A stretch of 62,171 nucleotides of DNA from Streptomyces sp. IMTB 2501 (lineage in GTDB: Bacteria > Actinomycetota > Actinomycetes > Streptomycetales > Streptomycetaceae), in assembly GCF_001953885.1 (NCBI RefSeq), contig NZ_MQUS01000041.1:1-62171 (forward strand), in the 5' to 3' direction. The notes under the pieces are model-generated. The model was not told where the DNA came from. It saw nothing but the letters and a program-made list of their open reading frames with translations, and searched no databases. Positions 42,420 to 51,235 of the stretch are shown here, in pieces; the first letter of the stretch is position 1; each line of letters opens with the position of its first letter. Made by a program: the position numbers and the translations under genes.

Positions 42420-43062
42420 CCTCGGCGAGCGCGCCGACGACGGCGGCCGTCTGCGGGTCCCGGCCCGCGGTCACGGTGAGTACGGCCACGAACTGCTCGA
42501 CCAGCCAGTCGCGCAGCTCCTCGACCGGGGGCTGTTTGCCCTCGTCCAGCCAGATCAGGGAGGCCGCCTCGACGGACGTGATCCAGGTCCGTACGGTCAT
42601 GCGCAGCCGTGGGCCGGGGTCGGCTACGCCGAGGTGGCGGTAGATGTGCTCGGCGGCGGCCCGACGGACCCCGTCCACGATCGCCGTGGTCCGCGAGGTC
42701 TCCGCCACACTGCCGCCCTGCAGCAGCGCGCTGAAGCCGGTGTCGTGCTCGTCGACGAAGCTCAGATAGCGGTCCAGGGCGCGGGAGAGCCGGGACAGCA
42801 GGGGGCCCTGGCGGGGCTCGTCGAAGCAGTGCTGCAGCTCCTCGGCGGCGGAGCGCAGCGCGGCCTCGTACAGCTGCTGCTTGCCGCCCGGGAAGTACCG
42901 GTACACCAGAGGGCGCGAGACTCCGGCCGCCTCCGCCACGTCGTCCAGCGACACGTCCTCGGGCGCGCGGTGCGCGAAGAGGGCCAGGGCGGAGGCGAGC
43001 AGCTGGCTGCGCCGTTCCTCGACGCTCAGTCTGCGGTAGGCGGGGGTGGGGGCCGGGGTCAT
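42406..43062 (-). CDS. TetR-family transcriptional regulator
   Basis: Protein of 218 aa. HTH at about 33-52 (VSLDDVAEAAGVSRPLVYRYFPGGKQQLYEAAL is the classical TetR signature), then an all-helical ligand domain with WITSVEAASLIWLDEG. A -10 (TAGGCT, 43075-43070) 7 nt before the ATG suggests a leaderless transcript. It overlaps the downstream hypothetical gene. Target and ligand unknown; the divergent or nearby diiron genes are candidates. Confidence 0.92.
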   Translation of the reverse strand: MTPAPTPAYRRLSVEERRSQLLASALALFAHRAPEDVSLDDVAEAAGVSRPLVYRYFPGGKQQLYEAALRSAAEELQHCFDEPRQGPLLSRLSRALDRYLSFVDEHDTGFSALLQGGSVAETSRTTAIVDGVRRAAAEHIYRHLGVADPGPRLRMTVRTWITSVEAASLIWLDEGKQPPVEELRDWLVEQFVAVLTVTAGRDPQTAAVVGALAEDDRD

Positions 43063-43447
43063 GACCGGCAGCCTAATCGCCGCCGGGGTCGCGGGGGTGC
43101 AGGCACCCGCCGGGCCGGGTCGAGAGCGCGCATCGGATGGTCACAACAGGCGGTCTCGGACATCGAGAACAAGCCGTGCCGTGTGGGTCGGCCGCGCGGG
43201 TTGTGTTGGACGCATGCCGCCGGAACTTCGTTGAAACAGCGGCTGGTTGATCATCTGGTGGTGGTCACGCCGTATGCGCCTGTTGCTGGGCGGTTTCGGG
43301 CCCCCTCCCCGCGAACTCGCGCCCACGCTCCGTCTCTTCGACCGGCAGCGTGACATCGTCCCTCCGGGCGGCTCGTCGAACTTCAAGAGGCTTCCCCACC
43401 CCGGCGGCGGCAACTGGAACGACGAGGTCGACGCTTCGGGGTCGCTG
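43063..43447. other. Intergenic with a fragment of an XRE-type HTH gene
   Basis: 385 bp without an intact gene. On the plus strand, 43132-43180 encodes GWSQQAVSDIENKPC, the recognition-helix signature of an XRE/Cro-type helix-turn-helix, without the rest of the domain. It looks like the decayed remnant of a regulator. The remainder shows no recognisable coding sequence. Confidence 0.4.
43070..43075 (-). promoter_or_regulatory. -10 element of the tetR transcript
   Basis: TAGGCT on the minus strand lies 7 nt upstream of the ATG at 43062, so the transcript would be leaderless. The -35 region is poor. Confidence 0.38.
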
Positions 43448-44386
43448 CTACGCCAGCAGCCCCGACGACCTCCACAGCCGTCGCCCCACACCCCTGAGCA
43501 CGCCGATGTCGTCCAGGAAGTCGGTCAGTCGCTTCGCGCCCGACTGCATGACCTCGCGCCGGTGCCCGCTCGCCTTCACCTGGGCCAAGGCCTCCCGCCT
43601 GTCCAGGCCGACGTTCGTGTAGACCTCGGGATTCACGAAGGCCACCGAGAAGATCCGGGCGAACTCGCCCGAGGTGACGCGGGTGAACTCCTGCGACCAC
43701 TTCGGCGCCGTCATCATCTGGCGCCGCAGCTCCTCACGGGCGTACCGGACATGGCGGGCCTCCTCGACCACGTGGATGCGCGTGACGCCACGGATCAGCG
43801 GCTGCACCCGCTCGTCCGGGAACGTCAGCCGCTGCATCCAGTCCAGGACCTCCTCGCCGAGGAGGGTGGCGGTGAAGGAGCCGGGCGTGGTGGAGATGGT
43901 CTTGAACACGCGGCCGAGGTTCAGATGGGCCCTGCCGACCGGGTACCAGGGCGTGCCGCCGTGCGAGATCAGCCGGGCGAACATCTTCGAGTGCCGGCAC
44001 TCGTCCTCGATCTCGGTCAGCGCGTAGCGGACGTGCGCGCTCGTGGCCGCCTTGTCGTAGATGTGCCTCACCAGCAGCTGCATCAGGATGATCTCGAACC
44101 AGATGCCCAGCGAGGCCAGCGCCGCCGCCTCGTGCTGGGAGAGCAGGATCCGCTGTTCCTCGCTCATCCGCTTCCACATCGGCGTGCCGTACAGCGACAC
44201 CAGCTCCGGCGGCCAGAACCACTTGCCCTCCTCGAAGGGCGCGTCCCAGTCCAGCTCCTTGTCCGGGTCGAAGGAGTGCTTGGCGGAGGAGACGAGCAGC
44301 CGTTCGGCCACCTGCTCCCGGTCCTTGAGTAGGCCGAGCGCGTCGCGCAGACCGTCCAGCGCGTCCGCTTCCGTCAGGGTCGTCAT
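43448..44386 (-). CDS. AurF-type diiron oxygenase
   Basis: Protein of 312 aa, helical, with diiron motifs of the p-aminobenzoate N-oxygenase (AurF/CmlI) family: HEAAALASLGIWFE, IEDECRHSKMFARL (ExxxH) and VVEEARHVRYAREE (ExxxH). AurF-like enzymes oxidise arylamines or other small substrates with O2. Here no biosynthetic cluster surrounds it, so the substrate is unknown. It diverges from a second diiron protein, and the two share a 123-bp promoter region. Complete. Confidence 0.88.
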   Translation of the reverse strand: MTTLTEADALDGLRDALGLLKDREQVAERLLVSSAKHSFDPDKELDWDAPFEEGKWFWPPELVSLYGTPMWKRMSEEQRILLSQHEAAALASLGIWFEIILMQLLVRHIYDKAATSAHVRYALTEIEDECRHSKMFARLISHGGTPWYPVGRAHLNLGRVFKTISTTPGSFTATLLGEEVLDWMQRLTFPDERVQPLIRGVTRIHVVEEARHVRYAREELRRQMMTAPKWSQEFTRVTSGEFARIFSVAFVNPEVYTNVGLDRREALAQVKASGHRREVMQSGAKRLTDFLDDIGVLRGVGRRLWRSSGLLA

Positions 44387-44509
44387 GGCTCCCTCACCTC
44401 GTTACCGGGGGTACATCGTCCTCCCTCTTATGAGACTGCCTGTCAGCAAGGGCGTCAATCCCTTGCGCATGACTTGTTGACTCCGCGTCTACGTGTGAGC
44501 CTGCGAGGT

Positions 44510-45619
44510 ATGCCGACCCATGACCTGTACGCCAACGATCCGGGTGACTCCCCCTGGCAGGTGCCCGCGAGCGGCGCCGCCCGCTTCAGCTGGGAGTACG
44601 ACGACGGCCGCGAACGGCTGCTCGCCCTGTACCAGAAGGGCAAGGACAAGCAGTGGGACGGGCAGCAGCGCATCGACTGGGACCTGGAGGTCGACCCGTA
44701 CGACGCGCTCGGCACGCCCGACGAGTCCATGTCCCTGTACGGCACCCCGTACTGGGACAAGCTCACCGAGAAGGACAAGGGGGAGCTGCGCCTGCACTAC
44801 GCCTCCTGGCAGTTCAGCCAGTTCCTGCACGGTGAGCAGGGCGCGATGATCTGCGCGGCGCGGATCGTGGAGTCGGTGCCCGACCTGGACGCCAAGTTCT
44901 ACTCCGCGACCCAGACGATGGACGAGGCCCGGCACGCCGAGATCTACGGCCGGTTCCTGCACGAGAAGGTCGGGCTCGTCTACCCGATCAACGACAATCT
45001 GCAGTCCCTTCTCGGCGACACGCTCCGCGACAGCCGCTGGGACATGCCGTACCTGGGCATGCAGGTGCTCATCGAAGGACTGGCGCTGGCCGCCTTCGGG
45101 ATGATCCGGGACACCACCTCCAAGCCGCTGCCCAAGCAGATCCTCACCTACGTCATGCAGGACGAGGCCCGGCACGTCGCCTTCGGCCGGCTGGCGCTGC
45201 GCGACTACTACAAGCAGCTCACCGACGCCGAACTGCGCGAGCGCGAGGAGTTCGTCATCGAGGGCTGCTATCTGATGCGCGACCGGCTGCGGGGCGTCGA
45301 GGTCCTGGAGAACTTCGGCATCCCCAGGGCCGAGGCGGAGGCTCTGAGTGAGCGCTCGGAGTTCCTCCAGCTGTTCCGCCGGCTGCTGTTCAGCCGGATC
45401 GTGCCCTGCGTCAAGGACATCGGCCTGTGGGGCAAACGGCTCCAGGAGGCCTATGTCGACATGGGGGTCTTCGAGATGGGCGACTCCAACCTGGACCTGC
45501 TCATGGCCCAGGACGAGGAACTGGCCGAGCAGCTGGACGCACAGCGCTTCGCCACCGAGGAACGGGACCGCATCGCGGAGGTGCGGGAGGCGATCGACTC
45601 GGGGGCGGCGGAGAGCTGA
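44510..45619 (+). CDS. Ferritin-like diiron protein
   Basis: Protein of 369 aa with the ferritin-like four-helix pattern: LHGEQGAMICAARIVE, TMDEARHAEIYGRFL (ExxH) and QDEARHVAFGRLALRDY (ExxH). These ligands hold a carboxylate-bridged diiron site; family members are oxygenases or oxidases of uncertain substrate. ATG 44510 is used; an in-frame GTG at 44495 is the alternative and neither has a strong ribosome-binding site. It is divergent from the AurF-like gene, and a TTGACT (44477-44482) is a candidate -35. Confidence 0.85.
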   Translation: MPTHDLYANDPGDSPWQVPASGAARFSWEYDDGRERLLALYQKGKDKQWDGQQRIDWDLEVDPYDALGTPDESMSLYGTPYWDKLTEKDKGELRLHYASWQFSQFLHGEQGAMICAARIVESVPDLDAKFYSATQTMDEARHAEIYGRFLHEKVGLVYPINDNLQSLLGDTLRDSRWDMPYLGMQVLIEGLALAAFGMIRDTTSKPLPKQILTYVMQDEARHVAFGRLALRDYYKQLTDAELREREEFVIEGCYLMRDRLRGVEVLENFGIPRAEAEALSERSEFLQLFRRLLFSRIVPCVKDIGLWGKRLQEAYVDMGVFEMGDSNLDLLMAQDEELAEQLDAQRFATEERDRIAEVREAIDSGAAES

Positions 45620-45718
45620 GGCGGTGGACGGCCGGGACGGTCGGGGGCCGAGGGCGTGGTCAGGCGTTCACCAGGGTGCAGTAACGGGTCGGTCACCCGG
45701 GTGCAGTAGCCTCCGGGC

Positions 45719-46540
45719 GTGTCCATGCCTCCGCCGCAGCAGCCGTACCCCAACGGCCCCCAGCAGCAGCCGTACCCGTACGGCCAGCAGCCTCCGCAGG
45801 CCGCCCCCGGCCCGTACGGCTCCCCGTACCCGCCGCAGCCGTACCCGCCCCAGCAGCCCTATGGCCGGCAGCCGTACCCCTGGGGTGTGCCGCCCATGGC
45901 CCCGCTGCCGAAGAAGCGGCGGGTCTGGCTGATCCTCGGGATCGTGGGCGGCGCCGTCGTGGCGGTCGTCGTGGCGCTCGTCCTGCTGATCGGGGTGGCG
46001 GCCGGCAGCGGCTTCCCCGCGGCGAAGAACAAGCTGACCCTGCCCGGGACTCTGCTCGCCGGGAAGTACCGGCTCGCCCAGGACCTGTCCGGCACCGAGG
46101 GCAAGAAGATCGAGGACGAGGCCAACGGGGCCTGGGACGCCAAGGACATCCACGGCGTGGTCGGCTCCTACGACGTGGACGGCGACGCGACCAAGGGCAC
46201 CCTGGTGGTGTCGGGCATGTACGGCCGGTTCAAGAACGGCGACGCGGCCCGCACGAGCATGATGAAGGGCGCCGCAGAGGGCGCGGGCGCCACGGTCGCC
46301 GTTCCCGCGAAGGACTTCGACCTGAGCGGAGTGACGATCACCTGCGAGGTGATCGCCCAGGAGCAGATGGGCACGAAGATCACCGTGCCCATGTGCGCCT
46401 GGGCCGACGGCAACACGGGCGCCACGGTCGCCACCGTGAACACGCCGCTCGCGTCGCAGAACCCGTCGGACGTCGACCTGCGGGCGCTCGCGAAGAACAC
46501 CCTTGAGGTCCGGTCCGAGGCGGTCAAGCCGATCGGCTGA
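45719..46540 (+). CDS. Pro/Tyr/Gln-rich N-terminus, single-pass membrane protein
   Basis: Protein of 273 aa. The first 60 residues are a low-complexity PYG/PQQ-rich cytoplasmic stretch, followed by KKRR and one membrane helix (about 73-98), then an extracellular domain of about 165 residues (YRLAQDLSGTEGKKI...MYGRFKNGDAARTSMM). I do not know the function; such proteins are common in Streptomyces cell-envelope contexts. GTG 45719 is 7 nt after a -10-like TAGCCT (45706-45711), so the mRNA is probably leaderless. Its 3' end overlaps the convergent DUF3291 gene by 17 bp. Confidence 0.78.
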   Translation: MSMPPPQQPYPNGPQQQPYPYGQQPPQAAPGPYGSPYPPQPYPPQQPYGRQPYPWGVPPMAPLPKKRRVWLILGIVGGAVVAVVVALVLLIGVAAGSGFPAAKNKLTLPGTLLAGKYRLAQDLSGTEGKKIEDEANGAWDAKDIHGVVGSYDVDGDATKGTLVVSGMYGRFKNGDAARTSMMKGAAEGAGATVAVPAKDFDLSGVTITCEVIAQEQMGTKITVPMCAWADGNTGATVATVNTPLASQNPSDVDLRALAKNTLEVRSEAVKPIG

Positions 46541-47021
46541 CCGCGGCCGCGTCCTGCGACGACTCCGGCGCCGGGAACGTCGTCCGCAGTGTGAAGGCGT
46601 ACGGCGTCGCACCGTGCGCCCTCAGGTGCAGCAGCCGGTCCTCCGCCTCGGCCACGGTCGGGCGGTGGCCGGCCGGCACCCACCACAGCGTGGTCACCGC
46701 CTCCTCAAGCTTCTCGAACCAGTCCCTGCGCCGGGCCAGCAACTCCCGGTGCCGCCCCTGGTACATGAACGCCGTGAGCGCGTCGGAGTCCCGCCATGTC
46801 GACATGTTGATGATGAGCCACTCATCGCCGAGCACGGGGATGTCGGTGGCGTTCCCGGTGTCGCTCTGCAGCCGCCAGACGAAGCCGTCGGCGGCGTCCG
46901 CCGTCGCGTTGACCGGGTCGAGCGCGTCGACGAAGTCCTTCAACTGGGGCGAGTCCAAAGGGAACTTGAGGCGGGCGATATTGACCTCGGCGAGCTCGTA
47001 CGCCGCTGCGGTATCCGTCAT
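46524..47021 (-). CDS. DUF3291 family protein
   Basis: Protein of 165 aa with the DUF3291 pattern: YELAEVNIARLKFPLDSPQLKDFVDALDPVNATAD (positions about 8-42), GFVWRLQSDTGNATDI, INMSTWRDSDALTAFMYQ and HRELLARRRDWFEK. The fold is related to dimeric alpha-beta-barrel (antibiotic monooxygenase-like) proteins, but no activity is established. Cytosolic, small, not in an operon that I can prove. Convergent overlap of 17 bp with the membrane protein gene. Confidence 0.85.
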   Translation of the reverse strand: MTDTAAAYELAEVNIARLKFPLDSPQLKDFVDALDPVNATADAADGFVWRLQSDTGNATDIPVLGDEWLIINMSTWRDSDALTAFMYQGRHRELLARRRDWFEKLEEAVTTLWWVPAGHRPTVAEAEDRLLHLRAHGATPYAFTLRTTFPAPESSQDAAAVSRSA

Positions 47022-47065
47022 GACCGAACGGTAGGTCGGCCCGGCCGGTGCCGGCACCCCCCGTC

Positions 47066-48550
47066 TCACAGGCCGAGAACCGCCCGCATCACCCCCCGCG
47101 CGATCGGTGCCGCGACCCCGCCGCCGCTGATCTCGCCCCGGTTCGCCGAGGCGTCCTCCACCACCACCGCGACCGCCACCTGCGGCTGCGGCTGGTCGTC
47201 GGGCTGCGCCCAGGAGACGAACCAGGCGTACGGCGCACCGGAGTTGCCGACCCCGTGCTGCGCGGTGCCGGTCTTGCCGCCGACCAGGGCACCGCGGATC
47301 GCCGCGCGCCGGCCGGTGCCCTCCCGGACCACGTCCGTCATCAGCTCCTTCAGCCGTGCGGCCGTCGAGGGGCTCATCACCTGCCGCAGCGGATGCGCCC
47401 CGCTCCCGCCGAGCGTCACACCGTTCCTGCGGGCCGTCCGCTCCACCAGATACGGCGTGCGCAGCTGACCGCCGCCCGCCACGGCCGCCGACACCATCGC
47501 CATCTGCAGCGGCGTGGCCCGCGTGTTGTACTGCCCGATCGAGGACAGCGCCAGCTGCGCCCGGTCCACGTGGGTGTCGAAGGTGCTGGGCGCGACCGAG
47601 AACGGGATGCGCAGCCCGGCGTCGTTGAACCCGAACGCGGCCGCCGTGGCGGTCATGCCCTTCGCCCCGACGTCCACGCCGAGCTTGGCGAACACCGTGT
47701 TGCAGGACCACTCGAACGCCGACCGCAGCGAGGCGTCGCCGCAGCCGTCGCCCTCGTTGGTCAGCCGGGTCGTGGTGCCGGGCAGCCGGTAGGGGTCGGG
47801 CGAGTCGGTGGGCGCGTCCAGGTCGGTGACCACGCCCGCGTCCAGCGCCGCCGCCGCGGTGACCACCTTGAACGTCGACCCCGGCGGATAGGTCTGCCGT
47901 ACCGCCCGGTTGAGCATCGGCTTCTCCGGATCGTGGTTGAGCCGCGCCCACGCCGAGGCCACCGCCTCGCCGTTGCCGGACAGCACCCCGGGGTCGTACG
48001 ACGGACTCGACACCAGCGCCAGGATGCGGCCCGTCGCCGGCTCGATCGCGGCCACCGCGCCCTTGCGTCCGGCCAGCCCCTGGTACGCCGCCCGCTGCGC
48101 GCCCGGGTTCAGCGTCGTGACGACGTTCCCGACCCGGCCGTGGCCGCGCGTCACGCCGCTCCACAGCGGCAGCGGCGACAGCAGCGGATCCGTGCCGGAG
48201 AGCACCCCGTCCCCGGAGTGCTCCAGGAACGTCGTGCCGTACGACTGCGAGGCGAAGCCGGTGACCGGGGCGTACAACGGGCCGTCCCGGTAGCTGCGTT
48301 CGAAGCGCAGCTGCTCGCCGGTGTCCACGGAGCCGGTGACCGGCTCGTCGCCGACCAGGATGTCGCCCCGCGGCTGGCCGTACCGGGCGATCGCGCCGCG
48401 CCGGTTGGCCGGGCTGTCGTCGTACACCCTGGACTGCACCACCTGCACCCGGGCCGCGTTGACCAGCAGTGCCGCCAGCAGCAGTGCGCAGAACCCGCAG
48501 GCGTGCCGGATGTAGCGGGCCATCGGCCGCCCGCCGCCGTAGTCGCTCAC
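47066..48550 (-). CDS. Class B penicillin-binding protein (transpeptidase)
   Basis: Protein of 494 aa. One N-terminal membrane helix (about 18-36), a dimerisation region and a transpeptidase domain with the active-site motifs in order: STFK (SxxK, catalytic Ser), SCN (SxN) and KTGTAQ (KTG). It builds peptidoglycan crosslinks. The GTG at 48550 overlaps the stop of the FtsW/RodA gene (GTGA), so the glycosyltransferase and transpeptidase are made as a coupled pair, the organisation of a SEDS/PBP elongation or division complex. Confidence 0.94.
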   Translation of the reverse strand: MSDYGGGRPMARYIRHACGFCALLLAALLVNAARVQVVQSRVYDDSPANRRGAIARYGQPRGDILVGDEPVTGSVDTGEQLRFERSYRDGPLYAPVTGFASQSYGTTFLEHSGDGVLSGTDPLLSPLPLWSGVTRGHGRVGNVVTTLNPGAQRAAYQGLAGRKGAVAAIEPATGRILALVSSPSYDPGVLSGNGEAVASAWARLNHDPEKPMLNRAVRQTYPPGSTFKVVTAAAALDAGVVTDLDAPTDSPDPYRLPGTTTRLTNEGDGCGDASLRSAFEWSCNTVFAKLGVDVGAKGMTATAAAFGFNDAGLRIPFSVAPSTFDTHVDRAQLALSSIGQYNTRATPLQMAMVSAAVAGGGQLRTPYLVERTARRNGVTLGGSGAHPLRQVMSPSTAARLKELMTDVVREGTGRRAAIRGALVGGKTGTAQHGVGNSGAPYAWFVSWAQPDDQPQPQVAVAVVVEDASANRGEISGGGVAAPIARGVMRAVLGL

Positions 48551-49908
48551 GCCGCCTCCTGTCCGTCGTACTGGCTGCGCGCCGAGTCGCTCACCCGGAT
48601 CAGCAGCGCCACGATCACCCAGTTGGTGACCACCGAGGAGCCGCCCTGGGCGAGGAACGGCATCGCCATGCCGGTCAGCGGGATCAGCCCGGTGACCCCG
48701 CCCGCGATCACGAACACCTGCAGCGCCAGGAGCGAGGCGAGCCCGACCGCGAGCAGCCGGCCGAAGGGTTCCCGCAGGGCGCGGCCCGCCCGGTAGCCGC
48801 GCTCCACCAGCAGGGCGTACAGCAGGAAGATCGCCGCGAGCCCGGCGAGCCCCAGTTCCTCGCCCGCCGTGGCCAGGATGAAGTCCGACTTGGCGGCGAA
48901 GCCGATGAGGATGGAGTGCCCGAGCCCGAGGCCGGTGCCGAGCATCCCGCCCGCCGCGAAGGCGAACAGCGACTGCGAGAGCTGGTTGGGTCCCTGCCCG
49001 GCCTCGATGGTGCGGAAGGGGTGCAGCCAGTCCTCGATCCGCTGGTTCACATGCGGCTCGAACCGGCCCACGGCGACGGCCCCCAGCACGGCGAGCACCA
49101 GCCCCACCGCGATCCAGCCGGTCCGCCCCGTGGCGACGTACAGCACCACCACGAACAGCCCGAAGAACAGCAGCGAGGTGCCGAGGTCCCGCTCCAGGAC
49201 CAGCACCCCGACGCTCAGCAGCCAGATCGTCACGATCGGGCCGAGCACCCGCCCGGTCGGGAACTGCAGCACCCACAGCCGGCGGCCGGTGTACGCGAGC
49301 GCGTTGCGGTTGGCGGCCAGATAGGCGGCGAAGAACACCGCGAGCAGCACCTTCGCGAACTCGCCCGGCTGGATGGAGAATCCGGCGAGCCGTAGCCAGA
49401 TACGGGCACCGTTGATCGCCGGGAACAGGATGGGCAGCGCGAGCAGCCCGAGCGCGGAGGCCACCCACACGTACGAGTACCGCTGCAGCACCCGGTGGTC
49501 GCGCAGCACCAGCACCACGGCGATGAACAGCCCGAACCCGAGCGTGGACCACACCAGCTGGGCCGGGGCCGCCTGGTTGCGCGGGGTCTCCAGGTCCAGC
49601 CGGTAGATCAGGACCAGCCCGAGCCCGTTGAGCAGCACGGCGATCGGCAGGAACAGCGGATCGGCGTACGGTGCCCGGATGCGCACCACGAGATGCGCGA
49701 ACAGGGCGAGCACGCCGAGCCCGGCGCCGTAACCGGCGGCACCGGGCGGGACCGTGCCGGTCCGTGCGACCCCCACCGCGCAGTAGCCGTACACGGACAG
49801 CAGCACGGCCAGCACGATCAGGGCGAGTTCGATGCCACGGCGCCGGGGGAGGCGTACGACGGGTGCGCGAGCCTGCGCCGCCGCCACGGTGATTCCGGCC
49901 TTGGTCAT
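48547..49908 (-). CDS. FtsW/RodA/SpoVE-family SEDS glycosyltransferase
   Basis: Protein of 453 aa with about ten membrane helices and SEDS signatures (GARIWLRLAGFSIQPGEFAK, FAKSDFILATAGEELG near 340, TGMAMPFLAQGGSS). SEDS proteins polymerise lipid II into glycan strands in complex with a class B PBP, which is encoded immediately downstream with a 4-nt overlap. The long hydrophilic N-terminus ends at about residue 25. Complete, intact. Confidence 0.95.
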   Translation of the reverse strand: MTKAGITVAAAQARAPVVRLPRRRGIELALIVLAVLLSVYGYCAVGVARTGTVPPGAAGYGAGLGVLALFAHLVVRIRAPYADPLFLPIAVLLNGLGLVLIYRLDLETPRNQAAPAQLVWSTLGFGLFIAVVLVLRDHRVLQRYSYVWVASALGLLALPILFPAINGARIWLRLAGFSIQPGEFAKVLLAVFFAAYLAANRNALAYTGRRLWVLQFPTGRVLGPIVTIWLLSVGVLVLERDLGTSLLFFGLFVVVLYVATGRTGWIAVGLVLAVLGAVAVGRFEPHVNQRIEDWLHPFRTIEAGQGPNQLSQSLFAFAAGGMLGTGLGLGHSILIGFAAKSDFILATAGEELGLAGLAAIFLLYALLVERGYRAGRALREPFGRLLAVGLASLLALQVFVIAGGVTGLIPLTGMAMPFLAQGGSSVVTNWVIVALLIRVSDSARSQYDGQEAA

Positions 49909-49984
49909 GCCCGGAACCTACCCAAATAGGCCCTCTTGTGTGCAGGCGCCGGTACCAGCGTGGCGCGGGGTGGCCCCGAGCTCT

Positions 49985-51235
49985 CTACCGCCTCTCCACC
50001 ACGGGCAGGACCAGCGTGGCGACCGCGCCCCCGTCGATCGCGTTGGCGAAGAACAGCTTGGCCCCCAGGACCTCCGCCTGCCCGAGCGCGATGGTCAGCC
50101 CCAGCCCGTGCCCGGTGGCCCCACCCTCCGTCCGGAACCGCTGTGGCCCATGGGCCACCAGATAATTCGGATACCCGCCCCCGTGATCCCGCACGGTCAC
50201 CACGGCCCCGTTCACGGTCACCACCACCGGAGGCCCCCCGTGCTTGTGCGCGTTGGCCACCAGATTCCCCAGCACCCGCTCCAGCCGTCGCCGGTCGGTC
50301 TCCACCCGCGCGTCGGTGAGGACGCGCACCTCGGTGTCGGTGCCCGAGGCCCGTACCACCCGCTGGGCCAGCGCCCCCAGCTCCTCGGTGTCCAGGTCCA
50401 GCTTCTCCCGGCCGGTGTCCAGCCGGGAGATCTCCAGCAGGTCCTCGGTGAGGGTGCGCAGCGCCGCCACCCGGTCCCGCACCAGCTCCGTCGGACGGCC
50501 CGGCGGCAGCAGCTCCGCCGCCGCGTGCAGCCCGGTCAGCGGGGTGCGCAGTTCGTGCGCCACGTCCGCGGTGAACCGCTGCTCGCTCAGCAGCTTGCTC
50601 TGCAGGGTCGACGCCATGGTGTCCAGGGCCACCGCCACCGCGGCCACCTCGTCCTGCGGCCGGGACGGGTCCTTCGTACGGGGGTCGTCGACCCGTGCGT
50701 CCAGGTCACCGCCGCTGATCCGCCGGGCCACCCGCGCGGTGCCGTGCAGCCGCCGGGTCACCCGGGTCACCCCGAACACACCGACCAGCACCGTCGCCCC
50801 GATCGCGAGTCCCGACGACCACAGAATCGATTTGTCGAGCCCGGCGATGGTGCGGGCCTGCTGCGAGTAGTCGACCGCCACGGCCAGCGCCCGGTGTCCG
50901 GCCACCGGACCCGCCGCCCACATCGTCGGCCGCCCCTGGTACGTGGAGACCATCGTGCCGCGCCTGCCGGCCGCCGCCAGCGTGCGCAGCGGCGTGGGCA
51001 GACCCGAGGGGTCCACCCCGGCACTCGGCATCAGCGTGTCCCCGGCCTCGTAGTCCTGGGTGGCGTCCGCGAGGCGGGACAGCGCCAGGTTACGGGCCTG
51101 GCCGACGGTCTGGTTGGTCACCGAGACATGCACCAGGACGCCGAGCAGCGCGGCCAGCGCACAGCACATCACCGTGATGAACGCGGCCGCCTTCACGGCG
51201 AGCGGTCCCGCCCAGCGGGGGAGTGCGAGCCTCAT
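49985..51235 (-). CDS. Orphan sensor histidine kinase
   Basis: Protein of 416 aa. Membrane helices at about 13-36 and 137-158 flank an extracytoplasmic sensor of about 100 residues, then HAMP, the phosphoacceptor helix (FTADVAHELRTPL) and the ATPase domain (NLVANAHKHGGPP, GHGLGLTIALG). No response regulator is adjacent; the lipoprotein gene behind overlaps its start (ATGA-type), so the two are a functional pair. The layout of kinase plus lipoprotein recalls the CseA/CseC envelope-stress sensor system, but this is inference from position only. Confidence 0.88.
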   Translation of the reverse strand: MRLALPRWAGPLAVKAAAFITVMCCALAALLGVLVHVSVTNQTVGQARNLALSRLADATQDYEAGDTLMPSAGVDPSGLPTPLRTLAAAGRRGTMVSTYQGRPTMWAAGPVAGHRALAVAVDYSQQARTIAGLDKSILWSSGLAIGATVLVGVFGVTRVTRRLHGTARVARRISGGDLDARVDDPRTKDPSRPQDEVAAVAVALDTMASTLQSKLLSEQRFTADVAHELRTPLTGLHAAAELLPPGRPTELVRDRVAALRTLTEDLLEISRLDTGREKLDLDTEELGALAQRVVRASGTDTEVRVLTDARVETDRRRLERVLGNLVANAHKHGGPPVVVTVNGAVVTVRDHGGGYPNYLVAHGPQRFRTEGGATGHGLGLTIALGQAEVLGAKLFFANAIDGGAVATLVLPVVERR

